This document shows, in pieces, positions 46,076 through 55,097 of a stretch of DNA of 64,000 bases (position 1 is its first letter; each line of letters begins with the position of its first letter). The position numbers and the translations under genes are program-made. A model generated the notes under the pieces. It ran no database searches. It saw only the letters and a list, made by a program, of their open reading frames with translations, and was not told where the DNA came from. The stretch spans positions 1 to 64,000 of the forward strand of contig NZ_GL883805.1 in assembly GCF_000205165.1 (NCBI RefSeq). Reading direction: 5' to 3'. Origin of the DNA: Paraprevotella xylaniphila YIT 11841. Lineage in GTDB: Bacteria > Bacteroidota > Bacteroidia > Bacteroidales > Bacteroidaceae.

Positions 46076-46651
46076 TTATTTATTTGCTTCGTCTAAAGCC
46101 ACATTCAGTTTCAGTACATTTACCTTTGCTGTTCCGAACATACCTAACAGAGGCTTCTCCACAGCTTGGTCTACTATGGCTTTCACTTCGTCTTCACTCA
46201 TGCCACGAGCTTCGGCTACACGTTTCACCTGTACGTATGCACAAGCCGGAGTGATATTGGGATCCAGACCGGAACCGCTGGCCGTTACCATTTCAGCCGG
46301 CACTTCGTCACGGCTCAAATAAGGATGGTGTACAAGGAAGGAATCCACACGGGCCTCCACCTCTGCCAAATATTCCTCATTGGTAGGACCTTTGTTGGAA
46401 CCGGCAGAACTTGTAGCATCGTAACCGTCACCAGCACTTGAAGGACGTCCCCAGAAGTAAACGTCTGACGTAAACATCTGTCCTACATTCGCAGCACCTA
46501 CGACTTTACCGTTCAAGGTCACAGTCTCTGCATTGCCATTCTCGCCGCGGCCTGCAAACTGTGCGAATATCCACAATACCAGTATGTAAAATACCGAAAA
46601 GAAGATGCAGAACGCTATCGTTATACGAAATGATTTTATAAAGTTCTTCAT
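46076..46651 (-). CDS. kdpC: K+-transporting ATPase subunit C
   Basis: A 191-residue KdpC with one N-terminal membrane helix and the conserved MFTSDVYFWGRPSSAGDGYDATSSAGSNKGPTN-type region followed by PAEMVTASGSGLDPNIT. It stabilises KdpB and aids ATP binding. It is the last core kdp gene, 19 nt after kdpB, followed after 223 nt by the outer-membrane protein gene. Confidence 0.95.
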   Translation of the reverse strand: MKNFIKSFRITIAFCIFFSVFYILVLWIFAQFAGRGENGNAETVTLNGKVVGAANVGQMFTSDVYFWGRPSSAGDGYDATSSAGSNKGPTNEEYLAEVEARVDSFLVHHPYLSRDEVPAEMVTASGSGLDPNITPACAYVQVKRVAEARGMSEDEVKAIVDQAVEKPLLGMFGTAKVNVLKLNVALDEANK

Positions 46652-46670
46652 TGTTTTGTCTGTTTATTGA

Positions 46671-48704
46671 TTAAAAGAATAATCCTACGAATAAATCTAT
46701 CAACTTAATGCCGACAAACGGAGCGATAAGACCGCCTACACCGTAAATCAACAAGTTGCGACGCAACAGCGCACTGGCACCTATAGGTTTGTAAGCCACA
46801 CCACGCAAAGCCAACGGAATCAGGATAGGAATGATGATGGCGTTGAAGATGATAGCCGAAAGGATTGCACTTTCAGGACTGTGCAAGCCCATGATGTTCA
46901 ACGGAGCCAATTGAGGAATCGTCAACATGAACAATGCCGGGATGATGGCAAAGTACTTGGCCACGTCGTTGGCAATAGAGAATGTCGTCAACGTACCACG
47001 AGTCATCAACAGCTGCTTACCGATTTCCACGATTTCAATCAATTTGGTCGGATCGTTGTCCAAGTCGACCATGTTACCGGCTTCCTTGGCAGCCTGAGTA
47101 CCGCTGTTCATGGCCACACCCACGTTGGCTTGTGCCAATGCCGGAGCATCGTTCGTACCGTCACCCATCATAGCCACCAACTTACCGGCTGCCTGTTCTT
47201 TCTTGATGTAATTCATCTTGTCTTCCGGTTTGGCTTCAGCAATGAAGTCGTCCACACCGGCTTTCTCAGCTATATATTTAGCGGTCAACGGGTTGTCACC
47301 AGTTACCATTACCGTCTTCACACCCATCTTGCGCAAACGCTCGAAACGTTCTTCGATACCCGGTTTGATGACGTCTTGCAATTCGATGACACCGGCAACC
47401 TTCTTGTCGATGCAAACCACCAACGGAGTACCACCGTTTGCAGAAATTGCCTGGATAACATCTTCCGTATCCTTCGGGAACTTGTTACCGGCTTCCATGG
47501 CGATACGACGGATAGCGTCGAAAGCACCTTTGCGGATTTCTGTACCGTCTTTCAAGTTGATACCGGAGCACTTCGTCTCGGCCGTAAACTTAATCATGTG
47601 TGCGCCTTCGGTGTTCAGGGTACGCATACGTACGCCCATTTCACGTCCCAATTCAATGATTGACTTACCTTCCGGCGTATCATCCGATACGGAAGACATC
47701 AAACAAGCTTCGATAAACGCATGCTTATCCATGCCGGCAACCGGATAGAATTCCGTAGCCTTACGGTTACCGATTGTAATCGTACCGGTCTTGTCCAACA
47801 GCAAAGTGTCGATGTCACCGGCCGTTTCCACAGCCTTACCGGATTTGGTAATCACATTGGCACGCAAAGCACGGTCCATTCCGGCAATACCGATAGCAGA
47901 AAGCAGACCGCCGATGGTCGTAGGAATCAGGCAAACGAACAAAGAACAGAAAGCTGCAATGGTAATCACCGTATTGGAATAGTCGGCAAAGGGTTTCAAG
48001 GTAATGCAGACAATCAAGAATACCAGAGTGAACACGGCCAATAATATCGTCAGGGCGATTTCATTCGGAGTCTTCTGGCGGCTTGCACCTTCCACCAAAG
48101 CAATCATCTTGTCCAAGAAGCTCTCGCCCGGCTGACTGGTCACAACGACTTTGATATGGTCGGAAAGTACTTTCGTACCACCGGTAACGGAACTCTTGTC
48201 GCCACCTGCCTCACGGATTACCGGAGCAGATTCACCGGTGATGGCACTCTCGTCGATAGAAGCCAAACCTTCGATGATTTCACCGTCGGCCGGAATCACG
48301 TCGCCTGCCTCGCATTCAAACACGTCGCCTTTCTTCAACTGTGAACTGCTCACGGTCTTGATCTGTCCGTTCACGTTCAACTTGGCCGGAGTCTCTTCGC
48401 GGGTCTTGCGCAAGCTGTCGGCCTGAGCCTTACCGCGGGCTTCAGCAATTGCCTCTGCGAAATTGGCGAACAGCAAAGTCACCAACAGGATGATGAAGAC
48501 CAAAAGGTTGTATGCAAAGGAACCCTGTGAATCGTTCGTAGCCGAGAAGATGGTCACGATGAACATGATCAGAGTAGAAATCTCTACGGTGAACATGACC
48601 GGGTTCTTCACCATTATCTTGGGATTCAGCTTGACAAAAGACTGTTTCAAGCTTTCCATTACCTGATCCCTTTGGAAGAGGGAAGTATTATTGTTAGTTT
48701 TCAT
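46671..48704 (-). CDS. kdpB: K+-transporting P-type ATPase subunit B
   Basis: A 677-residue P-type ATPase. The phosphorylated aspartate lies in DKTGTITIG (about residue 303), the A-domain motif TGESAPV near 155 and the hinge [16 protein letters not shown] in the P domain. It powers K+ uptake through KdpA. Several long minus-opposed reading frames overlap it on the other strand but have no start or domain support. kdpA ends 26 nt upstream. Confidence 0.97.
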   Translation of the reverse strand: MKTNNNTSLFQRDQVMESLKQSFVKLNPKIMVKNPVMFTVEISTLIMFIVTIFSATNDSQGSFAYNLLVFIILLVTLLFANFAEAIAEARGKAQADSLRKTREETPAKLNVNGQIKTVSSSQLKKGDVFECEAGDVIPADGEIIEGLASIDESAITGESAPVIREAGGDKSSVTGGTKVLSDHIKVVVTSQPGESFLDKMIALVEGASRQKTPNEIALTILLAVFTLVFLIVCITLKPFADYSNTVITIAAFCSLFVCLIPTTIGGLLSAIGIAGMDRALRANVITKSGKAVETAGDIDTLLLDKTGTITIGNRKATEFYPVAGMDKHAFIEACLMSSVSDDTPEGKSIIELGREMGVRMRTLNTEGAHMIKFTAETKCSGINLKDGTEIRKGAFDAIRRIAMEAGNKFPKDTEDVIQAISANGGTPLVVCIDKKVAGVIELQDVIKPGIEERFERLRKMGVKTVMVTGDNPLTAKYIAEKAGVDDFIAEAKPEDKMNYIKKEQAAGKLVAMMGDGTNDAPALAQANVGVAMNSGTQAAKEAGNMVDLDNDPTKLIEIVEIGKQLLMTRGTLTTFSIANDVAKYFAIIPALFMLTIPQLAPLNIMGLHSPESAILSAIIFNAIIIPILIPLALRGVAYKPIGASALLRRNLLIYGVGGLIAPFVGIKLIDLFVGLFF

Positions 48705-48730
48705 ACTTTATCTTATCCTTAAATAATCTT

Positions 48731-50437
48731 TTATAAACTGAAATGTTCTGCAATCGTACTCAATGCGTGAACCGGGAAGAATGACAAGGCTGCCACGATG
48801 AAGATTACAGCGAAAGTCATCACGCTGAATGTAACGGTATCAGTCTTCAACGTACCTGCGCTTTCAGGAATGTATTTCTTGCTTGCCAACAGACCGGCAA
48901 TGGCCACCTGTCCTACAATAGGAATGAAACGGCTCAGAATCAAAACGATACCGCAAGAATAGTTCCAAAACCAAGTGTTATCACCCAATCCTTCAAAACC
49001 GGAACCGTTGTTTGCAGCCACTGAGGTGAACTCATACAACATCTCACTCAAGCCGTGGAAGCCCGGGTTGTTCAACCATCCTCCTTCATTCTCCACGAAA
49101 GCCGGAGCATGTACATACAAGTAAGCTGCTAACGCCGTACCCACAAGGATAACGAAAGGATGAAGCAATGCCACGATGGAAGCCACCTTCATTTCACGTG
49201 CCTCGACCTTATGGCAAAGGAATTCCGGTGTACGGCCGACCATCAGACCGCTGATGAACACTGCGATAATGATAAAGGTGAAGTAGTTCATCCATCCTAC
49301 ACCGACACCGCCGAACCATGTATTAATCTGCATGTTCAACATCTCCATCAAACCGGAAATAGGCATGGTTGAGTCATGCATACCGTTTACAGACCCGTTA
49401 GAAGTTACCGTGGTAACGATGCTCCACAAAGCCGTGGCACCTGCACCCAGACGCACTTCCTTACCTTCCATGGCACCATTGTCCTGAGCGATACCCATGG
49501 CATCGATACGCGGGTTACCGTTCATCTCCTGATATACGTTGATACATACGCCTACCAAGAAAGCGAACAACATTACGCCATAAATGGAATAACCCAGTTT
49601 TTTACGCTTGATATAGAAACCGAACGCAAAAGCCATAGCCATCGGAAGAATCAGGATGGACCAACATTCCGTCATGTTGGACAAATAAGTCGGGTTTTCC
49701 AATGGATGAGAAGAGTTACAACCGAAGTAACCACCACCGTTCGTACCCAATTGTTTGATAGGCACGATAGCTGCCGTAGGACCTTGTGAAACATTCTGTG
49801 TATTACCTTCCATTGTGGTAATTTCCATCTTTCCGTCGAAGCCCATCGGGGTACCTTGGGTAATCAGAATAAAACCTACGATCAAGGAAAGAGGGAACAA
49901 GATACGAGTACAGCTCAATACCAAGTATTTCCAGAAGTTACCGATAGTCTTCGTGGTCTTTTCTCCCAATGCCTTCATGATACCGGCCATGGCAGCCATA
50001 CCCGTACCTGCGGTCACGAACTGGAACAACATGATGACGAACAACTGAGTCAAATAAGTCAAACCAGTCTCACCGCTATAATGCTGCTCGTTACAGTTCA
50101 CCATGAACGAAATACAAGTATTGAATGCCTGATGGGCTGTCTGCCCGGCATTTCCATCCGGGTTTAACGGGAGATACCCCTGAAGTACCAATAAAAGCAT
50201 ACCCCAAATAAACCAGAACAGGTTCACGATTAACAATGCACGCAAGAATTGTTTCCAATTCATTTCCTCTTCGGGATTGATACCGGAGAAACGATAAATA
50301 GCCGTTTCAATCGGCTTCATGAAATCCAAGCACGTCTTTTTACCTTTATATACGTTAGCGATATACTTTCCGAGCGGATAGCTCAATACCACCAACAATA
50401 CAATCTGTGCAACTACACCTAAAATTTCTGTATTCAT
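48731..50437 (-). CDS. kdpA: K+-transporting ATPase subunit A
   Basis: A 568-residue channel-like subunit with four K+-selectivity repeats (MVNCNEQHYSGETGLTYL, LGTNGGGYFGCNSSHPLENP, and TSVAANNGSGFEGL among them). It conducts K+ through the SKT fold. It is followed in the kdp operon by kdpB and preceded by kdpF, whose stop is 28 nt upstream. Confidence 0.97.
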   Translation of the reverse strand: MNTEILGVVAQIVLLVVLSYPLGKYIANVYKGKKTCLDFMKPIETAIYRFSGINPEEEMNWKQFLRALLIVNLFWFIWGMLLLVLQGYLPLNPDGNAGQTAHQAFNTCISFMVNCNEQHYSGETGLTYLTQLFVIMLFQFVTAGTGMAAMAGIMKALGEKTTKTIGNFWKYLVLSCTRILFPLSLIVGFILITQGTPMGFDGKMEITTMEGNTQNVSQGPTAAIVPIKQLGTNGGGYFGCNSSHPLENPTYLSNMTECWSILILPMAMAFAFGFYIKRKKLGYSIYGVMLFAFLVGVCINVYQEMNGNPRIDAMGIAQDNGAMEGKEVRLGAGATALWSIVTTVTSNGSVNGMHDSTMPISGLMEMLNMQINTWFGGVGVGWMNYFTFIIIAVFISGLMVGRTPEFLCHKVEAREMKVASIVALLHPFVILVGTALAAYLYVHAPAFVENEGGWLNNPGFHGLSEMLYEFTSVAANNGSGFEGLGDNTWFWNYSCGIVLILSRFIPIVGQVAIAGLLASKKYIPESAGTLKTDTVTFSVMTFAVIFIVAALSFFPVHALSTIAEHFSL

Positions 50438-50465
50438 AATACTGCTAAATCAAAAAAAATGTTTT

Positions 50466-50546
50466 TTAGAACTTTTCCGGCTTGACGAGCACATACATCA
50501 AATAGCCGAACATCACTACACTGACAATAAATAACGCTGTGTACAT
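50466..50546 (-). CDS. kdpF: K+-transporting ATPase subunit F
   Basis: A 26-residue single-span peptide starting MYTALFIVSVVMFGYLMY and ending KPEKF, the typical KdpF shape (xALFxLxxxLFxYLxYALxxPExF). It is a lipid-like stabiliser of the KdpABC complex. ATG at 50546, TAA at 50468-50466. AGTAGG lies 5 nt upstream of the ATG. Confidence 0.88.
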   Translation of the reverse strand: MYTALFIVSVVMFGYLMYVLVKPEKF

Positions 50547-50565
50547 AATACCTACTTTTTAAAAA

Positions 50566-50664
50566 TTAAATCTTCTCAAACCAATCCACACATTTCCAGA
50601 ACAACCAGAAACAGAGGAAGCCGCTTACCAAGCAGGCCAGAAACCCAAATGAAAATAATTCCAT
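50566..50664 (-). CDS. Candidate 32-residue membrane peptide upstream of kdpF
   Basis: A reading frame from ATG (50664) to TAA (50568-50566) encodes a 32-residue peptide, starting MELFSFGFLACLVSGFLC and continuing FWLFWKCVDWF then EKI. One aromatic-rich membrane span with three cysteines is predicted. It is the first frame after the sigma-54-like promoter, 19 nt ahead of kdpF, with AAGGA just before the ATG. The placement between promoter and kdpF, the TAA stop and the clean span suggest a real small gene of the kdp transcript. I know no named family. Confidence 0.6.
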   Translation of the reverse strand: MELFSFGFLACLVSGFLCFWLFWKCVDWFEKI

Positions 50665-50713
50665 AATCCTTTTGTTTTTTAATTAATACTTTAACTTATC
50701 GCATTCCTATTAG

Positions 50714-50728
50714 ACCAAAACCATGCCA
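50714..50728 (-). promoter_or_regulatory. Possible sigma-54 (-24/-12) promoter of the kdp operon
   Basis: On the minus strand the sequence TGGCATGGTTTTGGT compares with TGGCAC-N5-TTGC: the -24 block is 5 of 6 and the -12 block is TGGT instead of TTGC. The spacing fits. No TAnnTTTG box was found between here and the small ORF at 50664. The match is partial at -12. The transcript would start about 40 nt before the 32-residue ORF. Confidence 0.45.
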
Positions 50729-50808
50729 AAAAACATGTTTTATGCTTTACCCTACTGTTTTACAACCATATAGCATCCCGCCAAGGCTTTCCGCAAGAGG
50801 TAAAACGA

Positions 50809-51134
50809 CTTCCATTTTGAAAAAGAGCACCCCCGATTTGAAAAAAACACGTGAAAGCCTTATTTTCCTATACCTTATTATATATATGGAGTTGCCCCCA
50901 AACAGCATGCTTTCCCCTCCCCTACCGCTCCCCCCCCGATACCATCGTCCGCCCCCACTTGCCACCTCACTCCGTTCCGGCACGGTGGTATCATATATGT
51001 ATATGAAATAAAGGTTATCAAACGAAAGAGCATGAAAAAATAAAAAAGAACTGATTTACAAAAGGTTGAATACATTCCGCGAATGCGCCCACCCTTTCAT
51101 TTTGGAAAAACCACTTCCAATTTGAGAAAGAAAA
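50809..51134. promoter_or_regulatory. Two pairs of a CATTTTG-RAAAA motif, possible enhancer sites
   Basis: CTTCCATTTTGAAAAAG at 50809-50825, CGATTTGAAAAAA near 50834, TTTCATTTTGGAAAAA near 51095 and CTTCCAATTTGAGAAAG at 51114-51130. Within each pair the copies are 20-21 nt apart, two helical turns. Both pairs are in the 512-nt region between the kdp small ORF and the gene at 51177. Nothing else was recognised in that region apart from a C/CC-rich low-complexity stretch near 50910-50955. Confidence 0.45.
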
Positions 51135-51176
51135 AGAAGAATAAAGACTAAAGAGGAATTTAATAAACAGAAAAAT

Positions 51177-52547
51177 ATGAAAATTTATAGTTTTGAAACT
51201 ATCACATCCATTGAAGATGTCCGGCAAATACCGTCGTACGTCCCTTTAGGGGAGCAAGTGGTTCTCATCCCTCCGTCTTTCCCATGGATTAAAGACCAGA
51301 TGCAAGACATCGCCATTTCCCTGTATAATTTCGACTTGGGAAAAATCCCGTCCCTGATTGACGGGCTGAAAACAAAAACAGCCGAGTTTATTTCGCGGCT
51401 TGCAGATGCCCCCGAAGGCTGCCCTGCCACAAGCTCAGTCATAGAAAACCTTTTCCAAACCCTCCATTCGTTCGTCAACCGTCCGTTAAACCAAATTAAG
51501 GACAAAGAGCTTCTCTCTTTCACCGAACGTCTTTCAGGTCTCATCATCTATTCTTACTTTAAACACCTGAAAGTGAATGTGTCCCTCTTAGACCCTTCAC
51601 TTTTCGTTTGTATCGGTAGCAATTCAAAGATAGACACCGAAAAAAGTGCCGAATGCCTCCGGACACTCATACAGGACCAAGACGCAACCGTCAGCATTCT
51701 CCCGGCTCGTATCTGCAAGAACGGCCTCGAAGAGACGATATTGATGCCCGCAAAGCTCCGTACGCTTTATGCGACCCACATCGCGACCTTGTTCCATGCC
51801 GAGGAACTTACATTTTATACCACGAAACAAATGTCTTCGGCTTCACCCGACGAAGACGTATGCAGTCAGTTCAAAGACTATACCATCACATATAACGAAG
51901 CCAAAAGCATCATCAATGCCGGTTTCAACCTCGTTCCGAAAGCTTGTCTGGATTTAGCCGGACAACACGGAATCAACCTACGTATATCCAATTATTATAA
52001 TCCCAATAAACAAACAATCACTATTACAAAAACATCAACCATGAACCAGATTAAAGCAGTTGTTACACGGAAAAATGCAGATTATTTACAGATCCATTCA
52101 TCAGGAAACCTCATGCCGTTCCAATTCCTGACCAAAGTGATGGCCGTCTGTGGGGACTTCAAGACTCCTATACACCTCATTTCCTCTTCCAGTGTCAATA
52201 TCTCCATGGCCGTGGAACTGAGTTCCGAGACTTTCCACCAAATGGAAAACCAACTGTCCCAATTCGCTTCCGTCAGTGTGGAAAAAGACATTTCCGTCAT
52301 CCATATCATCGGCCAGTTCGACCAGGAAAAGGAAAACGTGGAAGTCAAAGTCATCGACCTGCTTAAAGACATCCCCATCCTGATGATTTCATACGGAAGC
52401 GACAACAACAGCGTGTCTGTTGTCGTGAGCAAAGACATGGGCGAAAAAGCACAGGCCATCTTGATGGACAATTTCGCCGGACAAGATTTCATGAAAAGAA
52501 ACGTCGCTCCGCGCTTCCGCGAAGCTTATAGTGCCATGAGCATCTGA
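51177..52547 (+). CDS. Aspartokinase-like protein with ACT domains, apparently non-catalytic
   Basis: The 456-residue product resembles bacterial aspartokinases in its middle (YNEAKSIINAGFNLVPKACLDLAGQHGINLRISN, compare the LxxxGxxVLHPRAL segment) and in a C-terminal region with tandem ACT-like domains (about 285-355 and 370-440, with SSSSVNISMAVE where aspartokinase has ISTSxxSIS). It lacks the KFGGTS motif at the N-terminus and most of the kinase catalytic residues, so catalysis looks lost. It could be a ligand-sensing regulator. It is divergent from kdp and convergent with the sigma-54 regulator. Confidence 0.7.
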   Translation: MKIYSFETITSIEDVRQIPSYVPLGEQVVLIPPSFPWIKDQMQDIAISLYNFDLGKIPSLIDGLKTKTAEFISRLADAPEGCPATSSVIENLFQTLHSFVNRPLNQIKDKELLSFTERLSGLIIYSYFKHLKVNVSLLDPSLFVCIGSNSKIDTEKSAECLRTLIQDQDATVSILPARICKNGLEETILMPAKLRTLYATHIATLFHAEELTFYTTKQMSSASPDEDVCSQFKDYTITYNEAKSIINAGFNLVPKACLDLAGQHGINLRISNYYNPNKQTITITKTSTMNQIKAVVTRKNADYLQIHSSGNLMPFQFLTKVMAVCGDFKTPIHLISSSSVNISMAVELSSETFHQMENQLSQFASVSVEKDISVIHIIGQFDQEKENVEVKVIDLLKDIPILMISYGSDNNSVSVVVSKDMGEKAQAILMDNFAGQDFMKRNVAPRFREAYSAMSI

Positions 52548-52578
52548 CTCATCTCAATATAATCTGTAGAACTAAGCC

Positions 52579-52640
52579 CAAAGACGGCTGCCAGACCCAA
52601 GGAATGATAAAAAGTTCTTATAGTTTGGCACCGTCTTTTG
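52579..52640 (+). terminator. Terminator-like hairpin after the aspartokinase-like gene
   Basis: CAAAGACGG(C)TGCCA (52579-52593) pairs with TGGCACCGTCTTTTG (52626-52640), 32-nt loop. Confidence 0.65.
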
Positions 52641-52657
52641 ATTCGTAAATCACCTTG

Positions 52658-52725
52658 CGCAGAACTGAAAATCATTCTCAAGAGATTGATTTTTCGTTCT
52701 CCTGAGAATGATTTTCAGTTCTGCG
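52658..52725. repeat. Palindromic intergenic element R3 (22-nt period family)
   Basis: The arms at 52658-52680 and 52703-52725 are perfectly complementary over 23 bp with a 22-nt loop. Three direct steps 22 nt apart begin with GATTGATTTTTC at 52684, GAATGATTTTC at 52706 and AATTGATT at 52728. Core sequence and period match R1 and R2. The rest of the 358-nt gap 52548-52905 holds the hairpin above and no gene. Confidence 0.75.
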
Positions 52726-52905
52726 GTAATTGATTCCACAAGATTTCCATCCGAAATCTTACGTTCGCAGAGAAGAATTTAACAAACTGATATAAAACAC
52801 CTTACGTTCTATGCCGCATGTCATGAAAACGAATATTCCGACAGGTACGAAGTGCCGTTACATCAACAATAAAGAAATAAGACAAAAAAAGAGGCGTGAA
52901 GCCTC

Positions 52906-54255
52906 TTAGATATTAATACCGTACTCTTCTATCTTCCGATAGAGAGTGGTCAATCCTATTTTCAGGAGACGGGCCGCCTCAGCCTTATTTCCTTTCGTGT
53001 ACTGCAATACACGTTGGATATGGCGATGCTCCGCCTCTGCCAGTTCAAAATCGTCACCGTCGGCAGCCGATCCGGATAAAGTGGACGACCGGAAATCAAG
53101 AGGCATGTCATCCAACGTGATATAGTCGTCGCAGATAATCAACGCACGCTCTATCACGTTACGCAACTCACGCACGTTTCCCGGCCAGGCATACGACTGC
53201 ATCCAATCCTGACAGGCTGCATCAAAGCCCTTGACTTGTTTCCCCATCTTGGCAGAAAATAGTTTTAGGAAAGCTGTGGCCAACTCCGGTATATCCTCCC
53301 TACGCTCGCGCAAGGGCGGCAAATGGAGATGGAAAACGGACAAACGGAAATACAAATCTTCCCGGAAATTGCTATTTTCTATTTCTTCTTTCAGGTTGCG
53401 GTTGGTGGCCGACACGATACGCACGTCTATTTTCGTGGGTTTCGTATCCCCCACCTTTATATATTCCCCTGTTTCGAGCACGCGCAAGAGTTTGGCTTGC
53501 AAACCGTACGCCATCTCCCCAATCTCGTCCAGAAATATCGTGCCGTGGTTGGCCTCTTCAAACAGTCCTTTCTTGTCCTTCAAAGCCCCGGTGAAAGCCC
53601 CGGCCTTGTGACCGAATATCTCGCTTTCCAACAATTCTTTGCTGAAAGCGGAACAGTTGATGGCCACGAACGGCTGCTTGGCACGCGCGCTCCCGTGATG
53701 AATGGCCTGCGCGAACACCTCTTTACCCGTCCCCGTTTCGCCCGTAAGCAACACCGGCACATCCGTCACGGCCACTTTACGAGCCAACCGTATCACTTGC
53801 TGTAAACCTCGCGAATGTCCCAAGACGGTATCGAAGGCCGATTCACGGACCGGCACGACAGCACTTCCCGAAGGCTGCACCGGCCGTCTGTTGATTTTCT
53901 CCATGGCACGGCTGATTATCGGTATGATCTTATTGTTGTCATCCCCTTTGGTAATGTAGTCGAATGCACCGTTTTTGATAGCCTGCACCCCGTCCGGGAT
54001 ATTCCCGTGCGCCGTCAGGAGGATGACCTCGGCCTCGGGTTGCAGTTCTTTTATCTCCTTTACCATCTCCACCCCGTTGCCATCGGGCAGAAACACATCG
54101 CACAATACCAGTTGCGGCATTTTGGCCGTGAGTTGCTTCATGCCCGAGGCCCGGTCGGCCGCCTGAAACACCTCATAACCTTCCAATTCCATCATACGTG
54201 CCAACAATTTCCGTATGATGGGTTCGTCATCTATAATCAGTATCGTATTCATCAT
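52906..54255 (-). CDS. NtrC-family sigma-54-dependent response regulator
   Basis: A 449-residue protein: receiver domain with phospho-acceptor Asp53 (LVLCDVFLPDGNG), AAA+ domain with Walker A GETGTGKE (about 174-181) and the sigma-54 contact loop GAFTGA (about 226-231), then a Fis-type helix-turn-helix (GNKAEAARLLKIGLTTLYRKI). It activates sigma-54 promoters after phosphorylation. With no OmpR-type KdpE in the window, and kinase and kdp genes close by, it is a candidate partner of the KdpD/kinase pair. A -7 box lies at 54312-54319 (complement). Confidence 0.92.
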   Translation of the reverse strand: MMNTILIIDDEPIIRKLLARMMELEGYEVFQAADRASGMKQLTAKMPQLVLCDVFLPDGNGVEMVKEIKELQPEAEVILLTAHGNIPDGVQAIKNGAFDYITKGDDNNKIIPIISRAMEKINRRPVQPSGSAVVPVRESAFDTVLGHSRGLQQVIRLARKVAVTDVPVLLTGETGTGKEVFAQAIHHGSARAKQPFVAINCSAFSKELLESEIFGHKAGAFTGALKDKKGLFEEANHGTIFLDEIGEMAYGLQAKLLRVLETGEYIKVGDTKPTKIDVRIVSATNRNLKEEIENSNFREDLYFRLSVFHLHLPPLRERREDIPELATAFLKLFSAKMGKQVKGFDAACQDWMQSYAWPGNVRELRNVIERALIICDDYITLDDMPLDFRSSTLSGSAADGDDFELAEAEHRHIQRVLQYTKGNKAEAARLLKIGLTTLYRKIEEYGINI

Positions 54256-54311
54256 TTCGCAAGGACATAAATAAAATTAAACAGGGGGCTTTCAACTTCG
54301 CTTTGCGGAAA

Positions 54312-54319
54312 CAAAAGTA
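54312..54319 (-). promoter_or_regulatory. -7 box of the sigma-54 regulator gene
   Basis: TACTTTTG on the minus strand, 57 nt upstream of the ATG at 54255. Confidence 0.5.
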
Positions 54320-54435
54320 CAAAAAAATATCGGTTAAATCACCATTCGATAGGAAATTAGCGTCGTTCACGGCCTATCCGGACACGGCAATCGTCTTTAT
54401 ATCACAAACGGCAAGCAACTACTGCTTTCCTCACT

Positions 54436-55080
54436 TTACAGTTCCCGAAACGCATAAGTCAGGACGAAATCGGCCGTAGTTTCATAATGCACCGGAAAGG
54501 TTCCCGTCTTCCCGTCCGACAAATGATAATATAAAGAAAAATCTCCTTTCGCTTCCGTATGGTCGGGCATCGCGGGACAACTTAAATTTTGTACCGTCAG
54601 ATTCTCCCTGAAGTCAATACCCTCTTCATCCAATATCTTAAAAACAGCCTCTTTGGCAGACCAATGCAAAAGAATCTCGTATGTTGTTTCTGCAGCTTCT
54701 TCCGGACCGATCAAACGTTCTTTCAACTTTACAATTCTTTCAGAAAATACTTCTATGTCAAGTCCGGCTTCATATTCTTCCGAAAACAACACGGCTGCAT
54801 ATCCGAATGTATGGGAAATGGAAAGCTGAAGCTTTCTGCCACGGAAAAAAGGACGGCCGGACGGCAAATATTCCACCTGTAGCTCTTCTCCTGTCAGAGT
54901 GAAAATAAGCAAACGCACTGCCACATATTCCAAGCGCCTCCGCTCAGCCGCAAAACGGGAAGCATGCTCCCGATAATACGCGCTGTGAGGCAACATGTCA
55001 CACAACTCGTCGAAGGTCTCGGTAATTTTCCATATACCTCCCCAACCTTGCCCACAATTTATTTCCCGAAACAGCGGCAT
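54436..55080 (-). CDS. 4'-phosphopantetheinyl transferase family protein
   Basis: A 214-residue Sfp-like transferase that loads the 4'-phosphopantetheine arm on carrier proteins. The motifs LQLSISHTFGYAAVLFS, GLDIEVFSERI and LLHWSAKEAVFKIL (metal-binding Asp/Glu and the WxxKE helix) are present. It is the last gene of the ssb-gldE-PPTase row, with only 17 nt after gldE. Substrate may be AcpP or a secondary-metabolite carrier; the operon gives no clue. Confidence 0.87.
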   Translation of the reverse strand: MPLFREINCGQGWGGIWKITETFDELCDMLPHSAYYREHASRFAAERRRLEYVAVRLLIFTLTGEELQVEYLPSGRPFFRGRKLQLSISHTFGYAAVLFSEEYEAGLDIEVFSERIVKLKERLIGPEEAAETTYEILLHWSAKEAVFKILDEEGIDFRENLTVQNLSCPAMPDHTEAKGDFSLYYHLSDGKTGTFPVHYETTADFVLTYAFREL

Positions 55081-55097
55081 TCGTTCCTCTATATGAT

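Noticed and set aside
46881-47663. Long open frame opposite kdpB
   Set aside because: Its translation is rich in His, Ser and Arg with no domain; it follows from the codon bias of kdpB on the other strand.
52658-52740. R1-R3 as CRISPR-like arrays
   Set aside because: The 22-nt units are too diverged and continuous, there are no unique spacers between identical repeats, and no cas genes are present.
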